Under the pieces are notes generated by a model, which was not told the DNA's origin, made no database searches, and saw only the letters and a program-made list of their open reading frames with translations. Below, in pieces: positions 33,179-42,059 of a DNA stretch of 58,528 nt. The stretch comes from SIG636 sp045592105. Its GTDB lineage: Bacteria > Bacillota > Clostridia > Oscillospirales > CAG-382. The stretch is from assembly GCA_045592105.1 (NCBI GenBank), contig JAZNUB010000046.1, positions 1 through 58,528 of the forward strand. The letters are read 5' to 3'. Numbering within the stretch: position 1 is the stretch's first letter; the number at the start of each line of letters is the position of its first letter. A program made the position numbers and the translations under genes.

Positions 33179-33746
33179 ATATCCGTTGCTTGTGGAGGGC
33201 AACTATGACAAAAATCGTGTTAGCGCGGTTGCTACGGGTACTATTCTTACCTGCAACGGCTTTGGCATTTTTAACTCCACGGAGAAGAAAGCGTTGCTTC
33301 GCCGCATAACGGAGCAAGGGAAGCTGCTTGTGCTTACCGATAGCGACGGTGCGGGTATGCTGATACGCAACAAGCTTAAAGGTGCGCTTATATCAAGCAA
33401 CGTTATAAACATATACACGCCGCGGGTGGAAGGCAAGGAAAAAAGGAAAAAAGCCCCGTCCAAAGCAGGAATACTTGGTGTTGAGGGGATGAGTGACGAG
33501 GTGCTTTACAACCTGCTGTCTCCGTTTTCCATCGACAAAGACCAAGCTGTATATACCCCTGTTACAACCGCCATGCTTTATTCGCTAAAGCTAACGGGTG
33601 GCGAAAACAGCACCGAGGAAAGAGATAAAATATGCCGCAACGCAGGCTTGCCCGATAGCCTTAGCGCAAAAGCCTTTAAGGAGGCTATAAACGTGCTTGG
33701 CGGCTATGAATACTTGAAAACGCTTATAAAGGACACGGAAGAATGA
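33159..33746 (+). CDS. rnmV: TOPRIM-domain RNase M5-like protein (5S rRNA maturation)
   Basis: 195 residues. TOPRIM nuclease core at the N-terminus: YPLLVEGNYDKNRVSAVATG (catalytic E in VEG), TCNGFGIFNSTEKKALLRRI, LLVLTDSDGAGMLIRNKL (DxD). The rest corresponds to the C-terminal region seen in the clostridial RNase M5/DUF4093 group (KAGILGVEGMSDEVLYNLL). RNase M5 trims precursor 5S rRNA with help of ribosomal protein L18. The usual VEGKDD is VEGNYD here. ATG 33159 lies inside holA; its stop overlaps mtaB in ATGA. Confidence 0.8.
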   Translation: MKKIPLKYPLLVEGNYDKNRVSAVATGTILTCNGFGIFNSTEKKALLRRITEQGKLLVLTDSDGAGMLIRNKLKGALISSNVINIYTPRVEGKEKRKKAPSKAGILGVEGMSDEVLYNLLSPFSIDKDQAVYTPVTTAMLYSLKLTGGENSTEERDKICRNAGLPDSLSAKAFKEAINVLGGYEYLKTLIKDTEE

Positions 33747-34999
33747 AAAAAGTATCCTTATGCACCCTTGGGTGCAGAGTTAATCAATACGAATCCAGAG
33801 CTATTGCCGAGCTTTTTGTTAAGCAAGGCTATACCGTTGTAGAGTTTGGCGAGGAATGCGATATTTGCGTGGTAAACACCTGTGCGGTTACTGCTGAGAG
33901 CGAGCGCAAAAGTGCGCAGATGATACGCAGAGCAAGCCGTTTTGCAAAGGATGTGCGCGTTTGCGGCTGTTTTGCTGAAAGAAAAGGCTTAAAGCTTGAC
34001 AATATGCCGTTTGTAACGCAAAAAGTTGGCTGTGTTGGCAAAACGGCACTTTCCGGTATAACGCCTTCCCTTACAGAAAAAGGCTTTGAGCTTGCCAATA
34101 TTGCAACCGTGCCCGTAGAGGACGTTAAGGTTTTCTCATCGGCACGCGCATTCGTTAAGATACAAGATGGGTGCGCCGGCAAATGCACCTACTGTATTAT
34201 ACCATCGCTACGCGGGCCGCTACGCTCTCGCCCGCCCGAAGATATAGTAGCAGAGGTAAAGCGGCTTGTTGCGGGCGGCTGTAAAGAAATAATACTTACA
34301 GGCATAGAAACAGCCGCATATAATTACGAACCGCTTTACGTTCTTATAGAGCGCGTTTCAAAAATCGAAGGGCTTAAGCGTATACGCCTTGGCTCGCTTG
34401 ACCCTAACGCGCTTAGCGAAGGCTTTATAAAAACGGTTGCTTCACTGCCAACGGTTATGCCGCATTTTCACATCTCCTTACAATCGGGCTGTGATAGGAT
34501 ATTAAAGCTGATGCGCCGCCCATATACCGCCGCAGATGCCAAAAGGCGTATTGATGCGTTAAAGGCGGCTATCCCCAACGTTAAGCTATCTGCGGATATA
34601 ATATGCTCGTTCCCTTCGGAAAGCTTTGACGAGCTTAAAGAAACCGTGCGTTATCTGAAAGACATTAAGTTTTCTCACATACACGCCTTTTCTTATTCCA
34701 AGCGCCCCGATACACCTGCCGCAGTTATGGATGGGCAGATTCCTGAGGACGAAAAGAAACGCCGTATGCGATATTTTCTTGACGAATGCAAGGCTATGGA
34801 AAACGCCGTGCTGGACAGCAGGCTGGGCGATACCGACACCGTGCTTGTAGAAAAGGCAGAAGACGGCTACGCTATCGGACATACAGAGGACTTTTTGGAA
34901 GCAAAAATAAAAACAAGCCGCCCGCTTAACGAGGGCGACCTGATAAAGGTTAGCATAATCGGCAAAGAAGGCGAACGCCTTGTTTGCACCGAAGCCTAA
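33743..34999 (+). CDS. mtaB: tRNA t6A37 methylthiotransferase MtaB
   Basis: 418 residues. Converts t6A37 to ms2t6A37 in ANN-decoding tRNAs using radical SAM chemistry. UPF0004 domain with three cluster cysteines (TLGCRVNQYES, VVNTCAVT, VCGCFAERKG); radical SAM motif GCAGKCTYCIIPSLRGP; TRAM-like C-terminus (TDTVLVEKAEDGYAIGHTED). The sequence CTYCIIP and an N-terminus starting directly with TLGCRVN favour MtaB over MiaB/RimO. Four-base overlaps: ATGA with the upstream gene, and end-to-end with the convergent apbE. Confidence 0.92.
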   Translation: MKKVSLCTLGCRVNQYESRAIAELFVKQGYTVVEFGEECDICVVNTCAVTAESERKSAQMIRRASRFAKDVRVCGCFAERKGLKLDNMPFVTQKVGCVGKTALSGITPSLTEKGFELANIATVPVEDVKVFSSARAFVKIQDGCAGKCTYCIIPSLRGPLRSRPPEDIVAEVKRLVAGGCKEIILTGIETAAYNYEPLYVLIERVSKIEGLKRIRLGSLDPNALSEGFIKTVASLPTVMPHFHISLQSGCDRILKLMRRPYTAADAKRRIDALKAAIPNVKLSADIICSFPSESFDELKETVRYLKDIKFSHIHAFSYSKRPDTPAAVMDGQIPEDEKKRRMRYFLDECKAMENAVLDSRLGDTDTVLVEKAEDGYAIGHTEDFLEAKIKTSRPLNEGDLIKVSIIGKEGERLVCTEA

Positions 35000-36003
35000 T
35001 CCAAATATATTGTTTTATACACACCCTCGATGCTTTTATCGGGGGTGAAGCTTTTTTTAAGGCCTTGTGTTACCGTTATCGTTGTTTCCGTAACGAATAC
35101 AGCCTCTACGCCAAGCTTTTTGGCACAGCTCACGGCTTTATCCATCCCCATCACAAAAAAGGCGGTGGATAACCCGTCTGCCAAGGTTGCATCGTCTGCC
35201 ACAACGGTTACGGACACTAAGCCGTTATCGGCAGGATAGCCGCTTTGGGGGTCGATAATATGGTGATAAAGAGTTCCGTTTTCTTCAAAGCAACGCAGAT
35301 AAGAGCCGCTTGTTACCACAGCCGCCTCACCAAGCGAAAGCGTGCCGATTATTCCGTTGCCGTTAGAGGAGTTTATCCCTATACGCCAATCGGTACCGTC
35401 CGGCTTTTTGCCTACGGTTCGGATGTTGCCGCCAAGCGATATAACTGCCGCGCCAACACCGTTTTCTTTAAGGATATGCGCCATTTTTTCCGAAGCGTAG
35501 CCCTTTGCTATCGCGCCAAAATCCACTAAAGCGCCCTCGCTTAAAACCGCGTTGCCGTTCTCCACCCAAACGCTTGAGGAAGCAACTTTTAAAGCCGCCG
35601 CCTTTATTTCATCATCTGCAGGCACCCTGTACTCCCCCGTTGTAAAGCCCCACAGCTTTACCAAGGGGTACACGCACACGTTAAAAGCACCGTTTGTATC
35701 TTCCTTTATACGATTTGCCTGTGAGATAATATAGCTAAGCTCATCGCTTGCTTCTACATATCCGCGCTTGTTAAGCTTTGCAACGCTACTGTTCTCTGCG
35801 GTAACGGAAAGCAGCTTATCAAGCTGTTCAAAAAGCCTTGCACATTCTTCAGCCGAAGCTTTGTTGTTACCGTACACGGTTATTGCCGCTTGTGTGTCCA
35901 TTGCAACGCTGTACGCCGTATAAGTGCCTACCTTGCTGTCAACACAAGAGGAAAGAACAAGCGTTGCAATTATAAGCAAAACCCAAACCGTTCTTTTTAT
36001 CAC
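34996..36003 (-). CDS. apbE: FAD:protein FMN transferase (ApbE), lipoprotein
   Basis: 335 residues. Lipobox VLSSC with C20. ApbE attaches FMN to threonine of flavoproteins (Rnf, Nqr and other redox proteins) outside the membrane. Seen: VAMDTQAAITVYG, FNVCVYPLVKLWGF, VDFGAIAKGYASEKM, ISLGGNIRTVGKKPDG, the metal/flavin stretch HHIIDPQSGYPADNG and VVADDATLADGLSTAFFVMG. GTG start after AAAGGAGAGGG. No flavoprotein target gene lies in the window. It is the last gene of the minus-strand run and ends overlapping mtaB by 4 nt. Confidence 0.92.
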   Translation of the reverse strand: MIKRTVWVLLIIATLVLSSCVDSKVGTYTAYSVAMDTQAAITVYGNNKASAEECARLFEQLDKLLSVTAENSSVAKLNKRGYVEASDELSYIISQANRIKEDTNGAFNVCVYPLVKLWGFTTGEYRVPADDEIKAAALKVASSSVWVENGNAVLSEGALVDFGAIAKGYASEKMAHILKENGVGAAVISLGGNIRTVGKKPDGTDWRIGINSSNGNGIIGTLSLGEAAVVTSGSYLRCFEENGTLYHHIIDPQSGYPADNGLVSVTVVADDATLADGLSTAFFVMGMDKAVSCAKKLGVEAVFVTETTITVTQGLKKSFTPDKSIEGVYKTIYLD

Positions 36004-36017
36004 GGTTTCCCTCTCCT

Positions 36018-36215
36018 TTATATCGCTTTAACTCGGATACCCTTAAGGCGCATAAAATGATTGCTTAAGGTAACGCTGCCGCCGTTATCCAAATCAAAGC
36101 TGTGGTTGTATCCAAACGTGTCCTTATAGTTGCCCGTTTGCTTTTTGCCATCGGAAAAGGTTATTTCAACCCTTTGCCCCTGCTCCATCGGAGTATCGCC
36201 TACAAGATATTTCAC
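36018..36215 (-). CDS. Small hypothetical protein
   Basis: 65 residues, mostly beta (RVEITFSDGKKQTGNYKDTF, FDLDNGGSVTLSNHFMRLKG). No signal peptide or helix-rich part. The alternation of short strands suggests a small barrel, perhaps SH3-like, but I do not recognise the family. GTG start overlaps the rnhA stop in GTGA, so it is translationally coupled to RNase HI and precedes apbE by 14 nt. Confidence 0.6.
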   Translation of the reverse strand: MKYLVGDTPMEQGQRVEITFSDGKKQTGNYKDTFGYNHSFDLDNGGSVTLSNHFMRLKGIRVKAI

Positions 36216-36697
36216 GCTTTACCCTCCAATTCAAGCTTTATATATTCCTCGTCCTCCACTAAATCGTTACCGTCTGCCGCGGTGGTGGCAAGGATATCGC
36301 AACGCTCGTTGTACTTATGGCCATTATGCCCCTTTACCCAAATAAGCGTTGTTTTGTGTACGGAAAGCAGTTTTAAAAGCTTTTGCCATAAATCAATATT
36401 CAAAGCGGTTTTCCCATCGGATTTGCGCCAGTTTTTCTTTTCCCAGCCTTTAGCCCAGCCAAGAGTTACCGCATCAACAAGATACTTAGAGTCGCTGTAA
36501 AGCGTTACCTCGCAAGGCTCCTTTAACGCCTCAAGCCCCGTTATCGCCGCCATTAGCTCCATACGGTTGTTAGTCGTGCGGCGGTATCCCTTTGAAAGCT
36601 CTTTTTCGATACCGTTATACTCCAATACCACCCCATAGCCTCCGCAACCGGGATTGCCGCGGCACGCACCGTCTGTATACACATTAACTTTCTTCAT
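36212..36697 (-). CDS. rnhA: Ribonuclease HI
   Basis: 161 residues. Cleaves the RNA strand of RNA:DNA hybrids. The catalytic carboxylates are all present: D9 (VYTDGACRGNPG), E47 (NNRMELMAAITGLEAL), D69 (LYSDSKYLVDA) and D134 (NERCDILA), with H124 in WVKGHNGH. Short acidic C-terminal extension (LVEDEEYIKLELEGKA). The ATG directly follows the dnaC stop, with AAAGGAAAATAA as ribosome site. Confidence 0.94.
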   Translation of the reverse strand: MKKVNVYTDGACRGNPGCGGYGVVLEYNGIEKELSKGYRRTTNNRMELMAAITGLEALKEPCEVTLYSDSKYLVDAVTLGWAKGWEKKNWRKSDGKTALNIDLWQKLLKLLSVHKTTLIWVKGHNGHKYNERCDILATTAADGNDLVEDEEYIKLELEGKA

Positions 36698-37663
36698 TTA
36701 TTTTCCTTTTAAGCGTCGTATATCTTCACCGCAGAATATAAGAGGATGATACTCCCCTCTTAACCTTGAATATATGCGCTCCTTATAGTTGTTCTCTATT
36801 TCCGCAAATCCGAGATTTGTGGTTACTATAGTTGAAAGCCCATTGATTATTCTGTAATTAAGCACGTTAAATAATACGGACAAAGTGTATTGCGTATTAA
36901 ACTCCGTACCCAAATCGTCAATAATAAGCAAATCACAGCTTAAAAAACGCCCTGTATCAACGCTTTCACCGCGCCCAAACCGTTCCGCCTCGTAGGCATC
37001 CACAAGCTTCTGCGCGCTTTCGTATACAACGCTGTAGCCCTTATCTATTACCGCCTTGCCTATTGAAGATGCGATATGCGTTTTGCCAAGCCCCGATGAA
37101 CCTATAAACAACAGGTTCTCCGCACCGGGTACGAAGCTTTCCGCATAGTCTTTACTATACTTCACAAGTTTTTCCATTAGTTCTCTAACGGATTTCCCTT
37201 GACTTGTAGTGCCGGTATAATATCTCATATCAAGAGTATCAAAGCTTTGCTTTTCCAAGGCTTTCCCTAAGCCCGACGTATAGTACGCGTGCTTAGCCTT
37301 GGCTTCCTTTACGCATCTGCATAGCGTGCCGTTTGCGTTGCCCGTATCGTTACACAGCTTACAGGTGTACTCCGGCAGATCATAGTCCTCACTATATCCT
37401 GCGCTTTTAATAAGTGCTTTCTTTTTTTCTATAAGCTTCTGATGCTCTCTATGAAGTGCCATAGACTTTTCCTCATAGTCGGCACCGCCCTCTATCCCAA
37501 GTGCCAAAAGCTTTGGTATTATCGCACCGATTTCACGGTATACTGCGGAAAGATGTGGTATATTCTGCTCCAACTCCTTCTTGCGCGCTTCTGCAAGGTT
37601 ATGGGCATTTTCACGCCTTGAGGTAAGCATTGCTTGTACTGAAAAATTATCGTTGTTCTTCAT
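36698..37663 (-). CDS. dnaI: DnaC/DnaI-type replicative helicase loader
   Basis: 321 residues. N-terminal helical coiled region (1-95), zinc cluster CKLCNDTGNANGTLCRC at about 100-116, then AAA+ domain with Walker A GSSGLGKT, Walker B LLIIDDLGTE, sensor I TIVTTNLGF and arginine-finger region YSRLRGEY. It loads DnaB-type helicase onto single-stranded DNA. It is adjacent to a DnaD-domain gene, as in the clostridial and phage-like primosome set, so the two probably act together at oriC or restart sites. Ribosome site GGGAGG. Confidence 0.92.
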   Translation of the reverse strand: MKNNDNFSVQAMLTSRRENAHNLAEARKKELEQNIPHLSAVYREIGAIIPKLLALGIEGGADYEEKSMALHREHQKLIEKKKALIKSAGYSEDYDLPEYTCKLCNDTGNANGTLCRCVKEAKAKHAYYTSGLGKALEKQSFDTLDMRYYTGTTSQGKSVRELMEKLVKYSKDYAESFVPGAENLLFIGSSGLGKTHIASSIGKAVIDKGYSVVYESAQKLVDAYEAERFGRGESVDTGRFLSCDLLIIDDLGTEFNTQYTLSVLFNVLNYRIINGLSTIVTTNLGFAEIENNYKERIYSRLRGEYHPLIFCGEDIRRLKGK

Positions 37664-37666
37664 AGC

Positions 37667-38590
37667 TTAATCCTCCCTTTTAGGCTTTATATACCCCTTC
37701 TCTGCCGCCGCCATAAGAAGCTCCTCCACCTCAGGATCCATTTTCTTTTCTGCCTTTTGCGGCGGCTTCTTTTCTTCCTGATTCTTTGCATCGTCCACGG
37801 TTTTTACGCCCTTAGCATACCATTTTTCAAGCACCTTGGACATATAGGGCAAAGCAACCTCGCCCGTGTTGTTTACCGTTATCTCATACGCGTATTTAAC
37901 AAGGTCAAAGCTAAAACGCATCTCTCCAAACCAACGGTCGGTATACGTGCGCTCCTTGTTGGTAAGCTCGCGGTTGCCCCAGCCGCACAAACGGCGGAAA
38001 CGGCTTGCCTTGCTGTCAGCAGAGCGTTTTGCTTTAAGATATCCTTCCAAAGCCTCGTAGCTATTTACACCGTCTGCCTGCATGGCAACGGCGGTGTTGA
38101 AAATGTACGAAAGATTGCGCTTACCTATTGAAACGCAGTATTCAAGCACACCGCAAATAAGCTCCGCAGGCATACCGTAATAATCGTGCAGTGAAAACAA
38201 GGTGTTTAAATCGTTGCGGTTTAACTGCTTTTGAAGCTTGTCCGTTGCAAAATCAACAACCTCTTTAAAGCTGTCGTTCCCGTCCATAGCATCTGCAAGC
38301 TCCTCGCTATCATACTGCGAGCTGTGCTGTACCTTGCTTTTCTTCTGCTTTTCTTCCTTTATGCTTATTATTTCCAGCTTTTCCAACGCTGTTAGTGCGG
38401 CATCAGCCTCATCTACGGTTATGCCAAGCTCCTCGGCAATAAGTGCAAGCTCACAATTCTCGCCGGACGCGCCGTAAAGCAGCACCTTAAGCTCTGCCGC
38501 CGTTAGCTGTTTTATCACGCTTGCAGGCAATTTTTGCATTATAAAGCAATTGCTTGCAGCTTGTATTTGTATGGTGCGTTTTTTGGGCAT
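37667..38590 (-). CDS. DnaD-domain replication initiation/restart protein
   Basis: 307 residues. N-terminal winged helix (KQLTAAELKVLLYGAS, ELALIAEELGITVDEADAAL, with beta-hairpin), a Lys/Ser-rich linker, two DnaD/DnaB2-type helical modules (EVVDFATDKLQKQLNRNDLN, ... LICGVLEYCVSIGKRNLSYI; and VKYAYEITVNNTGEVALPYM, ...VLEKWYAKGVKT with the YxxxIxxxYxxG-like W-YAKGV motif), and a charged C-terminus. It remodels DNA and helps recruit the helicase loader encoded next. ATG 38590 is better spaced from GAAGGA than the ATG at 38599. Confidence 0.85.
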   Translation of the reverse strand: MPKKRTIQIQAASNCFIMQKLPASVIKQLTAAELKVLLYGASGENCELALIAEELGITVDEADAALTALEKLEIISIKEEKQKKSKVQHSSQYDSEELADAMDGNDSFKEVVDFATDKLQKQLNRNDLNTLFSLHDYYGMPAELICGVLEYCVSIGKRNLSYIFNTAVAMQADGVNSYEALEGYLKAKRSADSKASRFRRLCGWGNRELTNKERTYTDRWFGEMRFSFDLVKYAYEITVNNTGEVALPYMSKVLEKWYAKGVKTVDDAKNQEEKKPPQKAEKKMDPEVEELLMAAAEKGYIKPKRED

Positions 38591-38617
38591 TATACACACA
38601 TCCTTCGTTTTTTGTTT

Positions 38618-39073
38618 TTAGCTTGCGCTGTCTGACGGGCACACAGATACGCAAATGCTGTTTTTCTCTGCAAGGTTGCCCATTATCTCTATCGTGTAAT
38701 CTATTTTCAGCTTGCCGCCCAACGGGCCTATATCGCTGGACATTTTTTTAGTGTTCACGCGCAGGCTCATCTGCCTATATCCGTTATCGCATATACAATC
38801 ACAGCTTTGCCCCGCGCGAAATACAAGGTTTGTATTTATATCGCCGCGGCGGCTTATAAGCGCAACACCGTCGTTAATCATAACGCTTGTGTCAAGCCGC
38901 TCGCCATCATCATAATCCTCGCTGTAGTCTATGGATATGCGCTTGCCTTTTACCACCATATACCCCGTGTAGCTATCCGTGCTTTCGCGCGGCTCAGGTA
39001 TATCGCCCGTGATATTCATATCCCTATAATCCAAGCGTTTGTTGGTTACCATTATTTCAACAGGTAGTTTCAT
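38618..39073 (-). CDS. DUF1934 (YwiB-like) calycin-fold protein
   Basis: 151 residues, nearly all beta strands: MVVKGKRISIDYSEDY, LDTSVMINDGVALISRRGDI, NTNLVFRAGQSCDCIC and LGGKLKIDYTIEIMGNLAEK. The GxLxIDYxIEI end is the recognisable DUF1934 feature. Family members have a lipocalin/calycin-like barrel and unknown role, and often sit near cell-wall genes in Firmicutes, as here (murI, 2 nt upstream). CDCICDNG adds three cysteines in the middle. Confidence 0.75.
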   Translation of the reverse strand: MKLPVEIMVTNKRLDYRDMNITGDIPEPRESTDSYTGYMVVKGKRISIDYSEDYDDGERLDTSVMINDGVALISRRGDINTNLVFRAGQSCDCICDNGYRQMSLRVNTKKMSSDIGPLGGKLKIDYTIEIMGNLAEKNSICVSVCPSDSAS

Positions 39074-39075
39074 CT

Positions 39076-39870
39076 TTAATAGCCTTCTATATCAATGCAT
39101 TTTACGCCTTCTACGGCGTTACGTTTTAAAAAGGTGAAAGCAAGGTTTGAAAAGCTTTCAGGCGAATCGCTAACGTAAAACTCGGCGTTTCCGTTTTCCG
39201 CCTCATCTGCCGATATAAGCTTTGCCGCCGCCAAAGCCGCTTCCCTGCCGGAATTTACAAGCACGCTCCCACTTAACACCTCGGCAATAACGCCCGAAAG
39301 GTGCGGATAGTGAGTACAACCAAGCACTACTGCATCCGCCTCAAAGCTTTTCAAGCTGCCAAGATACTCGTTAGCAAAAAGCTCTGCCGCCGCGCCTTCG
39401 GTATATCCGTTTTCAACAAGCGGCACAAACATTGGGCAAGCCACGGAACGAACCGTTATGCTTTTATCTATAGCTGAGATAGCGCGCTCATACGCGCCGC
39501 TTTTTACCGTTGCGGCGGTGCCAAGAACTATAACCTTGCCGCCCTTGCCTGCGGATATCCTTGCCGCCTTTTCTGCGGCAGGCTCCACCACGCCTATTAT
39601 CGGAACGGAATACTTTTGCCTTAAAGCCTCTATTGCGTTTGCGCTAACCGTGCCGCAAGCGGCTATAATTACGGAAGCTCCGCGCGATAGAAGAAAGCCC
39701 GTATCCTGAAACGCATAACGGCGTATCGTATCCGCCGATTTAGTGCCGTACGGCACGCGCGCGGTATCACCAAAATATATGTACCTTTTATTTGGGAAAA
39801 GCTTCTCAAACTCATAAGCGGCGGTTAGCCCGCCAAGCCCAGAATCAAATATACCAACGGTTTTGCCCAT
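39076..39870 (-). CDS. murI: Glutamate racemase
   Basis: 264 residues. Makes D-glutamate for peptidoglycan. Two-base mechanism cysteines C72 (ACGTVSANA) and C185 (LGCTHYPHL) are both present, along with IFDSGLGGLT (D9, S10) and FGDTARVPYG. ddl lies directly upstream in the same run, a coherent cell-wall pair. ATG 39870 lies 1 nt after the ddl stop, with GAGGG as ribosome site. Confidence 0.95.
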   Translation of the reverse strand: MGKTVGIFDSGLGGLTAAYEFEKLFPNKRYIYFGDTARVPYGTKSADTIRRYAFQDTGFLLSRGASVIIAACGTVSANAIEALRQKYSVPIIGVVEPAAEKAARISAGKGGKVIVLGTAATVKSGAYERAISAIDKSITVRSVACPMFVPLVENGYTEGAAAELFANEYLGSLKSFEADAVVLGCTHYPHLSGVIAEVLSGSVLVNSGREAALAAAKLISADEAENGNAEFYVSDSPESFSNLAFTFLKRNAVEGVKCIDIEGY

Positions 39871-39871
39871 A

Positions 39872-40942
39872 TTAATCCCTCACCGCGCTTTCAAATAGCT
39901 TATCCATAAGCTGTTTGCCGTTTATTCCGCTGTTTGCCATAAGCAAGGGATATAGGCTTATCGCGGTCATCCCCGGTAGCGTATTTATCTCATTAAACAC
40001 TATTCTGCCATCTGCACAAACGAAGAAATCCACCCTGGAAAGCCCGTTGCAATCAAGCAAAGCAAATATTTCCTTTGCCGCATCGCGCACCTTCTCCTCC
40101 GTTTCGGCAGGTATGCGCGCAGGAATATAATGCGTTGAGGTACCGTTTACATACTTGGCGTTATAATCGTAAAAATCAGCGGCAGGGTCTATTTCCCCAC
40201 AGCGTGATGCCATTATACCTTCCTTGGTTTCAAGCACCGCAACCTCTATTTCCTTGCCAACGATAGCCTCCTCAATAAGAACGGTGCTATCGTGAAGAAA
40301 CGCCTCGTTTACAGCCTCTATAAGCTGTGCATCGTTCTTTACCTTTGATACGCCTACCGAAGAGCCTGCACAGGCAGGCTTTACAAACAAGGGGTAGCCC
40401 TTAACGCTTGCCCATTTTAAAGCTTTTTCGGTATCCATATACTGCTTCTTTAAGCAAATCCAATCCGCAAGCTCCACGTTGCCAGCGGCAGAAACCAGCA
40501 GCTTTGACGTATGCTTGTTCATACACACAGCAGAAGAGTAGGTGTTTGCACCGATAAACGGTATACCTGCAAGCGTGAACAAGCCTTGGATAGTACCGTC
40601 CTCACCGTTTTTGCCGTGTAGTACAGGGAAAACAACGTCTATACGCACGGTGCTGAAAGTACCCTCGGCCTTATTGAAAACGAAAATGCCGTGCTGTACG
40701 GTACAGGGAGAGATTACGCAAGGAAACAGATTTTCCTTATCGTTTACCCAATTGCCGTTTCGCATATCCTCGGTACTGCCTTTATATAAAAACCAAACAC
40801 CCTGCTTGGTTATACCTATCTTTAAAACTTCGTATTTTTCAGCATCTATATTGTCAACAACCCACGCGGCGGAAACGCACGAAACCTCGTGCTCGCTGGA
40901 TGCGCCGCCGAAGCATACGGCAAAAACCTTTTTACCAAGCAT
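39872..40942 (-). CDS. ddl: D-alanine--D-alanine ligase
   Basis: 356 residues. ATP-grasp enzyme joining two D-alanines for the peptidoglycan stem. Conserved blocks: VCFGGASSEHEVS, FPVLHGKNGEDGTIQGL, VKPACAGSSVGVSKVK, the omega loop DFYDYNAKYVNGTSTHYIPA, RVDFFVCADGRIVFNEINTL, and PGMTAISLYPLL. The YDY loop is the D-Ala type rather than the VanA-type D-lactate loop, so the pentapeptide is expected to end in D-Ala. ATG follows GGAGGCATTT. Confidence 0.94.
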   Translation of the reverse strand: MLGKKVFAVCFGGASSEHEVSCVSAAWVVDNIDAEKYEVLKIGITKQGVWFLYKGSTEDMRNGNWVNDKENLFPCVISPCTVQHGIFVFNKAEGTFSTVRIDVVFPVLHGKNGEDGTIQGLFTLAGIPFIGANTYSSAVCMNKHTSKLLVSAAGNVELADWICLKKQYMDTEKALKWASVKGYPLFVKPACAGSSVGVSKVKNDAQLIEAVNEAFLHDSTVLIEEAIVGKEIEVAVLETKEGIMASRCGEIDPAADFYDYNAKYVNGTSTHYIPARIPAETEEKVRDAAKEIFALLDCNGLSRVDFFVCADGRIVFNEINTLPGMTAISLYPLLMANSGINGKQLMDKLFESAVRD

Positions 40943-40960
40943 AAATGCCTCCGTTATCAG

Positions 40961-41878
40961 TTATATTATATTCTCTATTTCTTCGTTAGTTGGGATGGAT
41001 GCAAAGCCGCCAACGCGGGATGCGGCAATTGCAGAAGCAGCCAAAGCATAGTTGGTTGCATCGTAAACGTCATATTCCTTAATGAATCGCGCACAAAATG
41101 CGCCAACAAAACACTCGTGCTCTGCCGTGGTGTCAATACTTTGAATGGCAGGTGCCATAAGCAGCTCGCAGTATTTACCATCGTATATGTATGCACCGCG
41201 CTTGCCAAGCTTTAGAACAACAAACCTAAGCGGCAATTTATCACACAAGGCGATGCACGCACGCATAAAGTTATCCGTGCTGTTGGGGCGGATGCCTGTT
41301 AAAACCTCTGCCTCACTCTCGCCCGCTATTAAAATATCAACGCCTAAAATATCGGAAAGCCGATAGTTCTCGTACGCGCCCGCAGCATCTAAAACAAATG
41401 GAATAGCTTGCGTGCGGGTAAGACCTGCGGCGTATTTGATAACCTCGCGGTCGGTTTTCAAGCTTGCAGTAAACAAATCGGGGTAACAGCCAAACGCGCT
41501 CTCTATATCAGCACAGCTTACCCTTGCGCTGGCGCCGCTGTATATAACCTTACCGCCAAGCCCAAACTGCTCCAACAAATACACAGAAAGCGAGGTTTGA
41601 TTAACGCTGTCGCTTGAAACGTGCGCTATATTAATATCCTCGTCTTTAAAATAGCGAAGCAAGCGCTGCCCTTGCTCGTCATCACCAACGCGAGAGCAAA
41701 GCGCAACCCTACAACCCGCGCGCCTTGCCGCAACAGCAGTATATGCACCGCTGCCACCGGGAGTGAAAGCATATCTATCCTTGGAAATAACAGTACGCCC
41801 ACCGTTAGGTGCATACGGCACGTTAAGCAACACATCCATTGCAACGTCGCCTGCCGTTAGTATAGTCTTTTCCATCAT
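40961..41878 (-). CDS. PfkB-family carbohydrate kinase-like protein with altered GAGD motif
   Basis: 305 residues. PfkB/ribokinase fold: N-terminal GDVAMDVLLNVPYAPNGGRT, the GGSGAYTAVAARRAGCRVAL signature 1 region, SRVGDDEQGQRLLRYFKDE, VVLKLGKRGAYIYDG, and the signature 2 region. That last motif reads IDTTAEHECFVGAF, whereas active kinases have DTTGAGDAF; the catalytic aspartate is a glutamate and the glycine anion hole is missing. Substrate unknown. First gene of the minus-strand ddl-murI run with its own promoter. Start is ATG 41878 or 41875 after GGGAGG. Confidence 0.82.
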   Translation of the reverse strand: MMEKTILTAGDVAMDVLLNVPYAPNGGRTVISKDRYAFTPGGSGAYTAVAARRAGCRVALCSRVGDDEQGQRLLRYFKDEDINIAHVSSDSVNQTSLSVYLLEQFGLGGKVIYSGASARVSCADIESAFGCYPDLFTASLKTDREVIKYAAGLTRTQAIPFVLDAAGAYENYRLSDILGVDILIAGESEAEVLTGIRPNSTDNFMRACIALCDKLPLRFVVLKLGKRGAYIYDGKYCELLMAPAIQSIDTTAEHECFVGAFCARFIKEYDVYDATNYALAASAIAASRVGGFASIPTNEEIENII

Positions 41879-41952
41879 TAGCCCTCCCTGCGCTAAACGA
41901 ATAGCAAATCTGCTTAGGGGCGCAACACCCCAAGCTAAAATTTTACTTATAT

Positions 41953-41981
41953 ATCATACATCTTTACGCCCAATTTGTCAA
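41953..41981 (-). promoter_or_regulatory. Promoter of the pfkB-like/ddl/murI run
   Basis: On the minus strand TTGACA (complement of 41976-41981), 17 bp, TATGAT (complement of 41953-41958). A GGGGTGTTGCGCCCC hairpin (near 41918-41932) lies in the leader. Confidence 0.7.
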
Positions 41982-42001
41982 TACCGCTTTGGAAAGCTCT
42001 A

Positions 42002-42031
42002 TTGACAAACATACAGCTTTAGTATTATAAT
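42002..42031 (+). promoter_or_regulatory. Promoter of the lipoprotein pair
   Basis: TTGACA (42002-42007), 18 bp, TATAAT (42026-42031), divergent from the pfkB-like promoter. Confidence 0.75.
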
Positions 42032-42059
42032 ACATACAATCCTATAAAGAGGTATTATT

